From positions 186,001-250,000 of the forward strand of contig NZ_PGER01000001.1 in assembly GCF_002797935.1 (NCBI RefSeq): DNA of 64,000 nucleotides, read 5' to 3'. Source of the stretch: Flavobacterium sp. 1 (GTDB lineage Bacteria > Bacteroidota > Bacteroidia > Flavobacteriales > Flavobacteriaceae). The number at the start of each line of letters is the position of its first letter. Positions within the stretch are counted from its first letter, which is position 1. Of this stretch, positions 17,685 through 26,708 are shown in pieces. The translations under genes were made by a program, and so were the position numbers. The notes below the pieces were generated by a model. It was not told the origin of the DNA, made no database searches, and saw only the letters and a program-made list of their open reading frames with translations.

Positions 17685-17692
17685 TACTTTTG
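17685..17692 (+). promoter_or_regulatory. TAnnTTTG -7 box for the HxlR gene
   Basis: TACTTTTG lies four bases before the tandem operator candidates, so the presumed transcription start falls inside the first repeat. Confidence 0.6.
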
Positions 17693-17695
17693 CAC

Positions 17696-17733
17696 AAGTA
17701 CTTACAAAATGGTTAAGTACTTACCAAATGGTT
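17696..17733. promoter_or_regulatory. Tandem 19-bp operator candidates for HxlR
   Basis: Two adjacent 19-bp copies, 17696-17714 and 17715-17733, differ at one base. Each contains the palindrome AAGTACTT followed by AC/CAAATGGTT-type sequence. They sit between the divergent oxidoreductase and HxlR genes, directly downstream of the HxlR -7 box, where a dimeric winged-helix repressor would block its own promoter and possibly the divergent one. Confidence 0.65.
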
Positions 17734-17750
17734 AGAATAATTGATTATCA

Positions 17751-18083
17751 ATGGAAAAAAACTTAAAAATAAATCCAGCATGTGATGAAAGGTGTCCTGT
17801 AAGAGCATCTTTAACACTGTTAAGCGGTAAATGGACATTAATGATACTGTTTCAAATCAACGGAAATGCGGTGCGATATGGCGAACTAAAAAGGGCTGTT
17901 ACGGGTATTAGTGAAAAAATGCTGATACAAGAATTAAATATGCTTGTTGAAAACAAATTGGTTAGTAAAAAAGTCTATCCTCAAATTCCTCCTAAAGTAG
18001 AATATCGGTTGACTGAATTAGGATTGAAAACTTTGCCTATTGTTGATCAGCTGGCTCAATTCGGGCTGGAAAATTTAGTTTAA
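17751..18083 (+). CDS. HxlR family transcriptional regulator
   Basis: A 110-aa winged-helix protein. CPVRASLTLLSGKWTLMILF is the conserved HxlR start with its signature Cys, which in several relatives senses electrophiles or oxidants. VRYGELKRAVTGISEKMLIQ is the recognition helix region, and PPKVEYRLTELGLKTLPI the wing. It is divergent from the NmrA-like reductase, its likely target, with tandem palindromic repeats between them. Confidence 0.88.
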   Translation: MEKNLKINPACDERCPVRASLTLLSGKWTLMILFQINGNAVRYGELKRAVTGISEKMLIQELNMLVENKLVSKKVYPQIPPKVEYRLTELGLKTLPIVDQLAQFGLENLV

Positions 18084-18359
18084 TAATAGCATTAATGAGC
18101 AATTTAAAAAGAACTACTATTTATTTTTTTAAATAACACAAAAATTGAGAACCCAGAAATTTCATAAAATAGAATGTGGGGTGGATTTTCTGATTAATGT
18201 TTTGCCGTTTGATGATGTAAAAGAAAGCTATGTCTAGTTCTGAAAAAGTGATACAGGATTAATAAAAAATAAAAGTACAATTTTTAAGCTTACACATTTT
18301 TTAGGGCAGTGTCGAAAAACAACAACTATTTGCATGTAAATCTCTACTATATTTAACGC
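18084..18359. other. Intergenic stretch without a supported gene
   Basis: A/T-rich DNA between the HxlR gene and the secA terminator. Short open stretches are present (for example around 18145-18235, with an IECGVDFLINVLPF-like reading) but none has a start, a ribosome site or a recognisable family. It may hold a gene remnant; nothing else is seen. Confidence 0.4.
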
Positions 18360-18392
18360 AAAAATCCCCAGCTACTTCCGTAATTGGGGATT
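18360..18392 (-). terminator. secA terminator
   Basis: On the minus strand AATCCCCA and TGGGGATT pair across 14 bases and are followed by TTTTT, about 20 bases after the secA stop. Confidence 0.8.
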
Positions 18393-18411
18393 CAAGTCTA
18401 ATCTGTTTTTA

Positions 18412-21400
18412 TTAAGAAACCAAAACCCAAGCTCCGCTAGCGATTAAGCTTTCTGCTTTTTTGAACTTCATTTCCTGTGTTTGTCCGTTGGCGACATTTT
18501 GAATGGTTACTGTATCGTTACGGTTTATTTTTGGCTGGTCGCGAACGATAGTTTCTGTAACTTGTCGTTGTTGAGTTTCCCCAGCTTCACGATTAGCATT
18601 TTTGCTGTTTGGAATTTCGTCTTTGCTTAATTGGTAATCCTCCACCTGACGCTCGATTCTTGCTTCTTCAATTACAGGAGCATTTTGAGCTGGCAAATCA
18701 CCTTTGAATAAAAACGAAATTACTTCTTTGTTCACATTGTCAAGCATGCCACGGAACAAGTTGAACGCTTCCAATTTGTAAATAAGCAATGGATCTTTTT
18801 GTTCGTGAACGGCTAATTGAACCGATTGTTTCAATTCGTCCATTTTGCGCAAATGTTTTTTCCAAGCTTCATCAACAATGGATAAAGTGATGTTTTTTTC
18901 GAAATCGGCAACTAGTTGTGATCCTTCAGTTTCGTAGGCTTTCTTTAAATCAGTTACAACATTGAACATTTTTATTCCATCGGTAAACGGAACTACGATA
19001 CGCTCAAAATGATTGTTTCTGTCTTCATAAACATTCTTGATGATTGGGAAGGCTTCTCTGGCGCTTCTTTCTGTTTTTTGAGTATAAAATTCAAGGGTCG
19101 CTTTGTAAAGTTTACCCGTGATTTCGATTTCGGTCAATTTTGAAAATTCTTCTTGTGATACAGGAGATGTAAATGAGAAATAACGGATAATGTCAAATTC
19201 AAAATCTTTGAAACTGTTTTTAGCTTTATTTTCATCAACAATCAGTTCGCAGGTATCATAAAGCATGTTTGCGATATCCAGTTTTAGACGTTCTCCAAAC
19301 AAGGCGTGACGGCGGCGTTTGTAAACAACTTCACGCTGTGCATTCATTACGTCATCATATTCCAATAAACGTTTACGGACACCAAAATTGTTTTCTTCCA
19401 CTTTTTTCTGAGCACGCTCGATAGATTTTGTCATCATCGAATGCTGGATTACTTCTCCTTCTTTCAGTCCCATTCTGTCCATTACCTTAGCAACTCTTTC
19501 GGAACCGAACAAACGCATCAGGTTGTCTTCAAGGGAAACATAAAATTGAGAGCTTCCCACATCTCCCTGGCGACCAGCACGACCGCGCAGCTGACGGTCA
19601 ACACGACGAGAATCGTGGCGTTCTGTACCTACAATTGCCAAACCTCCGGCAGCTTTCACTTCGGGAGATAATTTGATATCTGTACCACGGCCTGCCATAT
19701 TGGTTGCAATGGTTACCACCCCCGCTTTTCCTGCTTCTTCAACAATTTGTGCTTCTTGTTTGTGCATTTTAGCATTCAATACGTTGTGAGCCACACCGCG
19801 CATTTTCAGCATACGGCTCAACAATTCTGAAATCTCAACCGAAGTTGTTCCAATAAGAACAGGTCTTCCTGCTTTTGAAAGTTCAGTTACATCTTCAATA
19901 ACGGCATTGAATTTTTCTCGGGTTGTTTTGTATATAAAGTCTTCTTTGTCAATACGAGCCATTGGTCTGTTAGTAGGAATTTCTACTACATCGAGTTTGT
20001 AGATTTCCCATAACTCGCCAGCTTCAGTAACAGCTGTACCGGTCATACCACCCAATTTGTTGTACATTCTGAAATAATTCTGCAATGTAATAGTAGCAAA
20101 TGTTTGAGTAGCAGCTTCGATTTTTACATTTTCTTTGGCTTCAATCGCTTGGTGCAAACCGTCCGAATAACGGCGACCATCCATGATACGACCTGTTTGC
20201 TCATCAACAATCATGATTTTGTTATCCATGATTACATATTCTACATCTTTTTCAAAAAGGCTATACGCTTTCAAAAGTTGTGTCAAAGTATGGATACGTT
20301 CGCTTTTTATTCCGAAATCTTGGAATAATCTTTCTTTTTCTTCCGCTTCGGCATCCTTATCTAATTTTTTCTTTTCGATAGTGGCAATTTCTGTTCCAAT
20401 GTCTGGAAGTACAAAAAAGTTAGATTCAGTGTCTCCTGAAAGGAATTTGATACCATTATCTGTTAAGCTAACTTGATTATTTTTTTCTTCAATCACAAAA
20501 TACAAAGCTTCATCCACTTTAGGCATTTCGCGATTGTTGTCCTGCATATAAGTGTTTTCGGTTTTTTGAAGCAATTGTTTAATTCCTTCCTCACTCAAAA
20601 ATTTAATCAATGCTTTGTTCTTAGGCAAACTTCTGTAAGCTCTCAATAATTGGAAACCGCCGTCTTTGGTGTTTCCTTCTTTGATTAATTTTTTGGCTTC
20701 AGTAAGAAAACCATTTGCCAATTGACGCTGCAATGCTACCAAATTTTCAATTTTTGGTTTCAACTCATTGAATTCATGACGGTCTCCCTGAGGAACCGGA
20801 CCAGAAATGATAAGTGGAGTACGGGCATCATCAATCAAAACAGAATCGACTTCATCGACTATAGCGTAGTTGTGTTTTCTTTGGACCAAATCTTCTGGCG
20901 AATGTGCCATGTTATCTCTTAGGTAATCAAAACCAAATTCGTTATTTGTACCGTAAGTGATATCTGCATTGTAAGCATTTTTTCTGGCGTCAGTACTCGG
21001 CTGATGATTATCGATACAGTCAACAGTTAATCCGTGGAATTCGAATAATGGTGCTTTCCAAGTACTGTCACGTTTGGCTAGGTAATCATTCACAGTTACC
21101 AGATGCACACCGTTTCCAGTCAAAGCATTCAAGTACAATGGCAAAGTAGCTACCAAGGTTTTACCTTCTCCTGTCTGCATTTCAGCAACTTTACCTTCGT
21201 GCAAAACCATTCCGCCAATTAATTGAACGTCATAGTGAATCATGTCCCAAGTGATTTCTTTACCTGCAGCATTCCAGGTATTGGCCCAGACAGAGTTGTC
21301 TCCGTCAAGGGTGATATAACTTTTCGCAGCCGAAAGTTCTCTGTCTTTTGCGGTAGCAGTAACTATTACTTGTGAGTTATCCTTGAAACGTCTTGCAGTT

Positions 21401-21753
21401 TCTTTTACAACCGAAAAAGCTTCAGGAAGAATCTCCATCAGTGTTTTTTCGGAGATATCATAAGCTTCTTTTTCAAGAGCATCTATAGCGATATAAATAT
21501 CTTCACGTTTGTCAATGTCCTCAATGCTTTCAACTTCGGTCTTTAAAGAAGCTATTTTAGTATCTTTTTCGGCACGAGCTTGTTTTATTTTCTCTTTAAA
21601 AAATACAGTTCTGGCTCTTAATTCATCATTTGACAAAGATTGCAAAGCGCTTTCAAAAGTCTTTATTTTATTTAAATACGGCTGTAAAGCTTTAACGTCT
21701 TTCTCGGATTTATCTCCAACAAAGATTTTAATAATACTGTTTATGAAACTCAT
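18412..21753 (-). CDS. secA: Protein translocase ATPase SecA
   Basis: A 1113-aa motor ATPase of the Sec pathway, the long form typical of Bacteroidota. Near residues 192-199 MQTGEGKT is Walker A. VDEVDSVLIDDARTPLIISG is the DEAD-like Walker B region. GRIMDGRRYSDGLHQAIEAK belongs to the preprotein cross-linking domain. TNMAGRGTDIKL and RQLRGRAGRQGD are the second nucleotide-binding fold. The C-terminus lacks the zinc-finger Cys cluster of proteobacterial SecA and ends in FKKAESLIASGAWVLVS. It is a single gene with its own terminator. Confidence 0.97.
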   Translation of the reverse strand: MSFINSIIKIFVGDKSEKDVKALQPYLNKIKTFESALQSLSNDELRARTVFFKEKIKQARAEKDTKIASLKTEVESIEDIDKREDIYIAIDALEKEAYDISEKTLMEILPEAFSVVKETARRFKDNSQVIVTATAKDRELSAAKSYITLDGDNSVWANTWNAAGKEITWDMIHYDVQLIGGMVLHEGKVAEMQTGEGKTLVATLPLYLNALTGNGVHLVTVNDYLAKRDSTWKAPLFEFHGLTVDCIDNHQPSTDARKNAYNADITYGTNNEFGFDYLRDNMAHSPEDLVQRKHNYAIVDEVDSVLIDDARTPLIISGPVPQGDRHEFNELKPKIENLVALQRQLANGFLTEAKKLIKEGNTKDGGFQLLRAYRSLPKNKALIKFLSEEGIKQLLQKTENTYMQDNNREMPKVDEALYFVIEEKNNQVSLTDNGIKFLSGDTESNFFVLPDIGTEIATIEKKKLDKDAEAEEKERLFQDFGIKSERIHTLTQLLKAYSLFEKDVEYVIMDNKIMIVDEQTGRIMDGRRYSDGLHQAIEAKENVKIEAATQTFATITLQNYFRMYNKLGGMTGTAVTEAGELWEIYKLDVVEIPTNRPMARIDKEDFIYKTTREKFNAVIEDVTELSKAGRPVLIGTTSVEISELLSRMLKMRGVAHNVLNAKMHKQEAQIVEEAGKAGVVTIATNMAGRGTDIKLSPEVKAAGGLAIVGTERHDSRRVDRQLRGRAGRQGDVGSSQFYVSLEDNLMRLFGSERVAKVMDRMGLKEGEVIQHSMMTKSIERAQKKVEENNFGVRKRLLEYDDVMNAQREVVYKRRRHALFGERLKLDIANMLYDTCELIVDENKAKNSFKDFEFDIIRYFSFTSPVSQEEFSKLTEIEITGKLYKATLEFYTQKTERSAREAFPIIKNVYEDRNNHFERIVVPFTDGIKMFNVVTDLKKAYETEGSQLVADFEKNITLSIVDEAWKKHLRKMDELKQSVQLAVHEQKDPLLIYKLEAFNLFRGMLDNVNKEVISFLFKGDLPAQNAPVIEEARIERQVEDYQLSKDEIPNSKNANREAGETQQRQVTETIVRDQPKINRNDTVTIQNVANGQTQEMKFKKAESLIASGAWVLVS

Positions 21754-21798
21754 GATCTGTTTTTTATTTCTATTTAATATATCTGCGTAAATTTAAAC

Positions 21799-21826
21799 AA
21801 AAAAAAAGCCTCTTTTGAGACTTTTT
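21799..21826 (-). terminator. Terminator of the DUF2795 gene
   Basis: On the minus strand AAGTCTC, AAAA, GAGGCTT is followed by a long T-run. It lies just past the DUF2795 stop. Confidence 0.75.
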
Positions 21827-21839
21827 CTTGGTTTACTTT

Positions 21840-22061
21840 TTAATATTCATCCTCGTTCCAAAGATAATCTTCGTCCGTTGGATAATCTGGCCAAATTTCT
21901 TCCATTGATTCATATATCTCGCCTTCATCCTCAATTGATTGAAGGTTTTCTACCACTTCTAATGGAGCTCCGGCTCTAATAGCGTAGTCAATAAGTTCGT
22001 CTTTGTTAGCAGGCCACGGTGCATCGCTTAAATATGATGCTAATTCTAATGTCCAATACAT
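21840..22061 (-). CDS. DUF2795 domain-containing protein
   Basis: A 73-aa acidic protein. MYWTLELASYLSDAPWPANK and DELIDYAIRAGAPLEVVENL are the DUF2795 pattern, and the tail is rich in Asp/Glu and Trp/Tyr. ATG 22061 is chosen over the upstream start at 22112 because the family begins at MYWTLEL and because a TATTTTTG promoter box lies between the two. Function is unknown. Confidence 0.82.
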   Translation of the reverse strand: MYWTLELASYLSDAPWPANKDELIDYAIRAGAPLEVVENLQSIEDEGEIYESMEEIWPDYPTDEDYLWNEDEY

Positions 22062-22082
22062 ATCTGTCGATTTAGTTTTGTG

Positions 22083-22090
22083 CAAAAATA
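22083..22090 (-). promoter_or_regulatory. TAnnTTTG -7 box for the DUF2795 gene
   Basis: The minus strand reads TATTTTTG, 21 bases ahead of the ATG at 22061. It rules out the longer upstream start. Confidence 0.6.
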
Positions 22091-22241
22091 AATTTTTTAC
22101 TGAAAAAGACAAGTAAAAAACGATTTATTTTTTATAAAATTAAGAACGTTTGTTTTTTGTGCTTCATAATCATTTTCGGAATGAAGTATCTTACTAAAAA
22201 TGATGGCAATAAATTAAGTGCCAAACAATAAAAAAAGAATA

Positions 22242-22811
22242 CTATTTTCTTGGTATCCATTTTACTTCATCAGCGTTTAAATCAAATGTCAACTTTCGTG
22301 CCAATACAAAAAGGTAGTCAGAAAGTCGGTTCAAGTATTTGATAGCAATTTCGGCAACAGGTTCATTATGACTTAAATGTACCGCTAAACGTTCGGCACG
22401 GCGGCAAACGCATCTGGTTATATGACAATATGACACAGTTTGATGCCCGCCTGGTAATACAAAATGAGTCATAGGAGGAAGTTTTTCTTCCATATCATCT
22501 ATTTCCTTTTCTAATAATTCTATATCAGTTTCGGTTATTCCTAGTTTCTTTAATCTAAGTTCGCCGTTTTTCATTATTTCTTTTTCCGGAGGTGTTGCTA
22601 GGATAGCACCAATAGTAAACAATCGATCTTGGATTTCGATTAAAATTTCTTTATAATGATTGTTTATTTCCTGATCGCGAATGAGCCCTATATAAGAGTT
22701 CAATTCGTCTATTGTTCCGTAACTTTCTATGCGGATATGATCTTTTGGTACGCGGGTTCCGCCAAAAAGGGCAGTAGTGCCGCCATCTCCAGTTTTTGTG
22801 TATACTTTCAT
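22242..22811 (-). CDS. Cob(I)yrinic acid a,c-diamide adenosyltransferase, PduO type
   Basis: A 189-aa ATP:cob(I)alamin adenosyltransferase that makes adenosylcobalamin. The N-terminal KVYTKTGDGGTTALFGGTRV is the ATP-binding signature of the PduO family. GTIDELNSYIGLIRD and CVCRRAERLAVHL carry the conserved Asp and Arg residues. LNRLSDYLFVLARK near the end completes the five-helix bundle. It follows the ABC ATPase gene on the same strand with a 56-base gap and may be co-transcribed. Confidence 0.92.
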   Translation of the reverse strand: MKVYTKTGDGGTTALFGGTRVPKDHIRIESYGTIDELNSYIGLIRDQEINNHYKEILIEIQDRLFTIGAILATPPEKEIMKNGELRLKKLGITETDIELLEKEIDDMEEKLPPMTHFVLPGGHQTVSYCHITRCVCRRAERLAVHLSHNEPVAEIAIKYLNRLSDYLFVLARKLTFDLNADEVKWIPRK

Positions 22812-22867
22812 TGAGAAAAGTTTAAAAGTTTAAAGAAGTTTATGAGTTTAGAAGTTCAACTGTTTTA

Positions 22868-23578
22868 TTATAATTGTTGTTTGCTGAACACTTCTTTTAT
22901 TGTGTCACTTTCAATGATACCATCTCTCAAGCGGATAATTCTGTGCGCATAAGCAGCAATTTCTTCTTCGTGGGTTACTAGTATGACAGTGTTGCCATTT
23001 GCATGAATATCACCAAAAAGTTTCATAATTTCTAAGGAGGTTTTACTGTCTAGATTTCCTGTTGGCTCATCAGCAAGTATGATAGAGGGTTTATTTACCA
23101 ATGCTCTGGCGATAGCCACACGCTGGCGCTGTCCTCCAGATAATTGATTAGGCTGGTGGTCCATCCTGTCTGCAAGATTTACTTGGCTGAGTACCTCGGT
23201 GGCGCGTATAGTCCGTTCGGTCTTTGAATGTCCTGCATAAATCATAGGCAGAGCTACATTATCAAGTGCAGTCGTTCTAGGCAAAAGATTAAATGTTTGA
23301 AAAACAAAACCAATTTCTTTGTTTCGGATTTCGGCTAATTCATCATCTTTCATGTGGCTAACATCTTTTCCATTCAAAATATAAGTGCCAGATGTCGGGG
23401 TGTCCAAGCAGCCTAATAAATTCATTAATGTAGATTTTCCCGATCCTGAAGGTCCCATTAATGCAACATATTCTCCTTTATTAATTTCCAGATCAATGCC
23501 TTTTAGTACATAAACGATTTCGTTTCCTAGTACAAAATCTCTTTTGATATTTGTAATTTTTATAAGTGAGTTTTTCAT
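22868..23578 (-). CDS. ABC transporter ATP-binding protein (LolD/MacB type)
   Basis: A 236-aa ATPase subunit. GPSGSGKST is Walker [19 protein letters not shown] the Q-loop, [15 protein letters not shown] the ABC signature and [13 protein letters not shown]alker B, followed by a switch His in [13 protein letters not shown]. The sequence belongs to the LolD/MacB/FtsE-like group that drives lipoprotein release or efflux. No permease gene is adjacent, so the partner must be encoded elsewhere. Confidence 0.9.
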   Translation of the reverse strand: MKNSLIKITNIKRDFVLGNEIVYVLKGIDLEINKGEYVALMGPSGSGKSTLMNLLGCLDTPTSGTYILNGKDVSHMKDDELAEIRNKEIGFVFQTFNLLPRTTALDNVALPMIYAGHSKTERTIRATEVLSQVNLADRMDHQPNQLSGGQRQRVAIARALVNKPSIILADEPTGNLDSKTSLEIMKLFGDIHANGNTVILVTHEEEIAAYAHRIIRLRDGIIESDTIKEVFSKQQL

Positions 23579-24027
23579 TAGAATTTTAGATTGCTTTGCC
23601 AGTTCGCCTCTTTGGACTTGTGTGCTTATTGTTGATTTTTGTTTTTAAAAGTACAAAAGACTTTTTAATATATCATAAGTAGCAGTTGATGGTTTTTTGT
23701 TACAATTTATTAAATGTAATATTATTTGGAGTTACAGAATAGGATTTAATATAGATCAGGTTATTTATTGTTTTATTTTGGAATTATTTTTATAAGAAAA
23801 TAAAGGTCAAAACAAGTAAAATATGTATTTTGTCGATTTTATATTAATTTTAACGATTTTTTTTAATCTGTTTTAATTTTTATATAGTAAGTTTACACTA
23901 TAAAAGTTTTAGTTTTATTGGTTAGTTGGTGAAATTTAACTTTTTTGATAATTGCTTTCAGTTCATTTAGACTGTCTGCATAGTAGAAATCTTAATAATA
24001 ATAAGGTTTAGGTTAGGTTATTTTAGC
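23579..24027. other. A/T-rich intergenic region, no gene seen
   Basis: About 450 bases upstream of the ABC ATPase gene, very A/T-rich, with stop codons in all frames and no coding frame of note. It may hold the promoter of the ABC ATPase gene, but no clean TAnnTTTG box could be assigned. Confidence 0.5.
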
Positions 24028-24060
24028 AAAAAGACAGTCATGGGGGTGACTGTCTTTTTT
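24028..24060 (-). terminator. Strong hairpin terminator after the carbonic anhydrase gene
   Basis: AAAAAGACAGTCA (24028-24040), loop TGGGGG, TGACTGTCTTTTT (24047-24059). The perfect 13-bp stem has T-runs readable in both directions. It is 27 bases past the carbonic anhydrase stop. Confidence 0.85.
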
Positions 24061-24086
24061 TGCAATTAATAAAGGGTAAATTAGGT

Positions 24087-24716
24087 TTAGTTTGATATTT
24101 TGTAAATTTTGGTGATATCTTTCAATATTTCCGGAAAGTCGATATTCAAATCAATTAATTTGCCGCTGTGAATATCAAAAATCCAACCGTATACTTTTAA
24201 ATCTCTTTCTTTGTTTGCTTTTTGTACTTCGGCCGTTTTGATAACGTTAATGCATTGTTCCTGTACATTGAGTTCTACCAGTTTTTTATATTTTTCTTCT
24301 TCATTGGTTATTTTATCAAGTGTTTTTCGATGTATTCGGTAAACATCCCGAATGTTTCTTAGCCAAGGATTTAATATTCCCAAATCGGATTGCTGCATGG
24401 CGGCATGAATACCGCCACAGCCATAATGACCGCAAACGACAATGTGATTTACTTTTAAATGTACAACCGCATAATTGATTACCGACATCGAATTTAAGTC
24501 TGTGTTTGGAACCATATTAGCAATATTACGGTGCACAAAAACTTCCCCTGGTTCTAGCCCCATAAGATCTTCGGCAGAAACGCGGCTATCCGAACAGCCA
24601 ATGTACAGAAATTCAGGAGACTGCCCTTTGGCTAGCTTTTTAAAATAATCTGGCTCTATTTTGAGCTGTTTGATAATCCAATTTTTATTGTTTTCAAAAA
24701 TTTGCTTGATATCCAT
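24087..24716 (-). CDS. Beta-class carbonic anhydrase
   Basis: A 209-aa zinc enzyme interconverting CO2 and bicarbonate. Cys41-Ser-Asp43-Ser-Arg45 (in IGCSDSRVSAEDL) and His97...Cys100 (in VVCGHYGCGG) are the zinc ligands and the catalytic Asp/Arg dyad. EVFVHRNIANMV is the conserved strand between them. The length is normal for the bacterial Can/CynT type. It is followed by a strong terminator, and the methyltransferase gene lies 18 bases upstream on the same strand. Confidence 0.93.
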   Translation of the reverse strand: MDIKQIFENNKNWIIKQLKIEPDYFKKLAKGQSPEFLYIGCSDSRVSAEDLMGLEPGEVFVHRNIANMVPNTDLNSMSVINYAVVHLKVNHIVVCGHYGCGGIHAAMQQSDLGILNPWLRNIRDVYRIHRKTLDKITNEEEKYKKLVELNVQEQCINVIKTAEVQKANKERDLKVYGWIFDIHSGKLIDLNIDFPEILKDITKIYKISN

Positions 24717-24734
24717 GATGCGGTTTTTAAAATT

Positions 24735-25514
24735 TTAGGTTCTAATTATAAAATGCTGTTTGGGTTGTTCGCATCTAAAGAAGACCAATCCCCATTGAAA
24801 AGTATCAATGCTTACGGTTATTTTTGGGTGGTTTTTTATAATTTCCCAAGCTTCTTCCATCTCTGCAGACCAGTGAATGTCATCAAATATCCAAACGGTT
24901 TCGTTGGTGATTGTTGGCAATAATAAACTAAAATAGTCTAAGGTTGCTTCTTTGGAATGATTGCCGTCGAAGTAAATTAGTTGATGGTTGATAGTTGATG
25001 GTTGATCATTTTTAAGATAGGCGCTAAATTCGTTTACAATTGATTCTACATTATTACAATTGAATTTTTGCAGTTGCAGTTGAGCTTGTTTTGCGGTTTC
25101 TGGACAGCCTTCCAAAGTTATGATGGATGCTTTCGGATTTCCCAATGATAGGGCAGAAGTGGCTAATCCTAATGATGTTCCTATTTCTAGTATGGTATCC
25201 GGTTGAAAATAATTTACAATCCGAAACAATAATTGGGCTCGTTTGGGTGAAATCCCAGCTGTTTTGGCAATCTGGGCTATTGGTCTCACATTGGATTTAA
25301 AAACACGTGAACCAGCTCCGAAATCAGTTACTTCGATAGTTTTTTTGTTTTGCAAAAGTTCGGTTCGATAGTTTTCTAAAACAATATATTCCGGTTTGAA
25401 TTTCTTGTCATAAAAACATTTGGTCAATAAATTAAAGACAAATGGCGAGTGAACGGCATGTTCGTTTTTGGAACGCCAAAGAAATTTGAAATAGGATTTT
25501 ATTTGAAAAAGCAT
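24735..25514 (-). CDS. Class I SAM-dependent methyltransferase (O-methyltransferase-like)
   Basis: A 259-aa protein. The N-terminus LWRSKNEHAVHSPFVFNLLT is a conserved lead in flavobacterial relatives. ILEIGTSLGLATSALSLG is the SAM-binding glycine loop, IITLEGCPETAKQAQ the acidic end of strand 2, and LIYFDGNHSKEATLDYF the catalytic and metal-site region of O-methyltransferases. A perfect 14-bp tandem repeat (24978-25005) sits in the coding sequence just before the FDGNH motif. The substrate is unknown. Confidence 0.82.
   Translation of the reverse strand: MLFQIKSYFKFLWRSKNEHAVHSPFVFNLLTKCFYDKKFKPEYIVLENYRTELLQNKKTIEVTDFGAGSRVFKSNVRPIAQIAKTAGISPKRAQLLFRIVNYFQPDTILEIGTSLGLATSALSLGNPKASIITLEGCPETAKQAQLQLQKFNCNNVESIVNEFSAYLKNDQPSTINHQLIYFDGNHSKEATLDYFSLLLPTITNETVWIFDDIHWSAEMEEAWEIIKNHPKITVSIDTFQWGLVFFRCEQPKQHFIIRT
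24978..25005. repeat. Perfect 14-bp tandem duplication inside the methyltransferase gene
   Basis: TAGTTGATGGTTGA occurs twice in a row (24978-24991 and 24992-25005). A unit of 14 bases is not a multiple of three, so gain or loss of one unit would shift the reading frame. Confidence 0.8.
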
Positions 25515-25542
25515 AGAAATTAGTTAGAATTCAGGATGTTTA

Positions 25543-26538
25543 TTATTTATTATTAAGTCTCTTCAATTCTCTATCCAAATCAGAGATATAATTTTTATCC
25601 TGTTCAATACGGAAATGTTCATATTCTTGATGCGCTTTCTCAACAGCTTGTTCGTGAGAAATAGCTCCCGCATTTGGAAGTACATCTAAACTATTGCTTT
25701 CTAAAAACTTATTGGTGCGGTCTAGCCAATCTTTCATATTTATTAATTGATTTCTACGTGCCTGAAATTCAGCTAAATCCAAAAAAGCGCTGACCAATAA
25801 ATTCAAATCGCCAATTTCATTTTCGTTCAAATAATTTTTAGCAATTACAACATCGCTTTTTACAATTTTACCGTTTGGAGCATTTTTCCAAGTCGATAAT
25901 CCCATAAAATCTTTGTTCCTATCCACACGTTTATAGACAATTTCTGCTGCTGTATTTCCTGTAATGGCAAAATGCAGTTTGTTTTGAACCATTTTATAAA
26001 ACAGTTTGGTTTCTTCAGCATCTTTACTGTAATCAGCACTGCATTGCTCAAAAATATCACCTAATTTTTGAAAAACACGGCGTTCGCTGGCTCGAATTTC
26101 ACGAATACGTTCCAGTAATTCGTTAAAATAATCTTTCCCAAAAGGTTTTCCGTTTTTGAGCATTTCATCATTCAGCACAAAACCTTTTATAATGTATTCT
26201 TTTAATGTTTTTGTTGCCCAGATTCGGAATTGTGTAGCTTGTTTGGAATTGATACGGTATCCAACCGCTATTATGGCATCTAGATTGTAAAATTCCACTT
26301 GTCGTTTTACTTGCCGATTCCCTTCCTGTTGAACTATTTCCTTTTTGGAAATAGTTGCTTCTTTGTTCAGTTCGTTTTCTTCAAAAATATTATTAAGATG
26401 CTTGTTTACAGCAGGCACTTCTACACCAAATAACTGTGCTGTCAACTTTTGCGTAAGCCAAAAATTATCTTCAAAATATGTAACGTTGACCACTACGTTG
26501 CTATCCTTATTTTGATAAAAAATAATTTTGTTTTCCAT
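25543..26538 (-). CDS. RhuM family protein
   Basis: A 331-aa protein. WLTQKLTAQLFGVEVPAVNK is an N-terminal helix-turn-helix-like segment. QVEFYNLDAIIAVGYRINS and QATQFRIWATKTLKEYIIKG are hallmark blocks of the RhuM family (first named in a Salmonella pathogenicity island and common on mobile DNA). The C-terminal half includes NKLHFAITGNTAAEIVYKR, close to a Fic/Doc-associated helical domain. Function is unknown; a phage or plasmid antirepressor-like role is possible. It is divergent from the SDR gene and has its own TATCTTTG box. Confidence 0.85.
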   Translation of the reverse strand: MENKIIFYQNKDSNVVVNVTYFEDNFWLTQKLTAQLFGVEVPAVNKHLNNIFEENELNKEATISKKEIVQQEGNRQVKRQVEFYNLDAIIAVGYRINSKQATQFRIWATKTLKEYIIKGFVLNDEMLKNGKPFGKDYFNELLERIREIRASERRVFQKLGDIFEQCSADYSKDAEETKLFYKMVQNKLHFAITGNTAAEIVYKRVDRNKDFMGLSTWKNAPNGKIVKSDVVIAKNYLNENEIGDLNLLVSAFLDLAEFQARRNQLINMKDWLDRTNKFLESNSLDVLPNAGAISHEQAVEKAHQEYEHFRIEQDKNYISDLDRELKRLNNK

Positions 26539-26594
26539 TTTAGTGCGTTTGTTTTATTCTTCAAAATTGGATGCTGCCATTTGTGACGAAGATA

Positions 26595-26602
26595 CAAAGA
26601 TA
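26595..26602 (-). promoter_or_regulatory. TAnnTTTG -7 box for the rhuM-like gene
   Basis: The minus strand reads TATCTTTG, 56 bases before the ATG at 26538. Confidence 0.55.
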
Positions 26603-26657
26603 AAAGTAATTTAGTTATTAGGTAGAATTCAGATCCTACTCACTTCACTTTAAACAC

Positions 26658-26665
26658 TATATTTG
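26658..26665 (+). promoter_or_regulatory. TAnnTTTG -7 box for the large SDR gene
   Basis: TATATTTG, 43 bases before ATG 26709. It is divergent from the rhuM box, with about 55 bases between the two. Confidence 0.6.
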
Positions 26666-26708
26666 CAGACTTGGAATTTATGAAGCGAATAGCAATGATT
26701 TTTTTATA

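Noticed and set aside
18145..18260. Short open stretch (IECGVDFLINVLPF-like, then MSSSEKVIQD) downstream of the HxlR gene, possibly an IS or gene remnant
   Set aside because: Too short, no start, no recognised family and no inverted ends.
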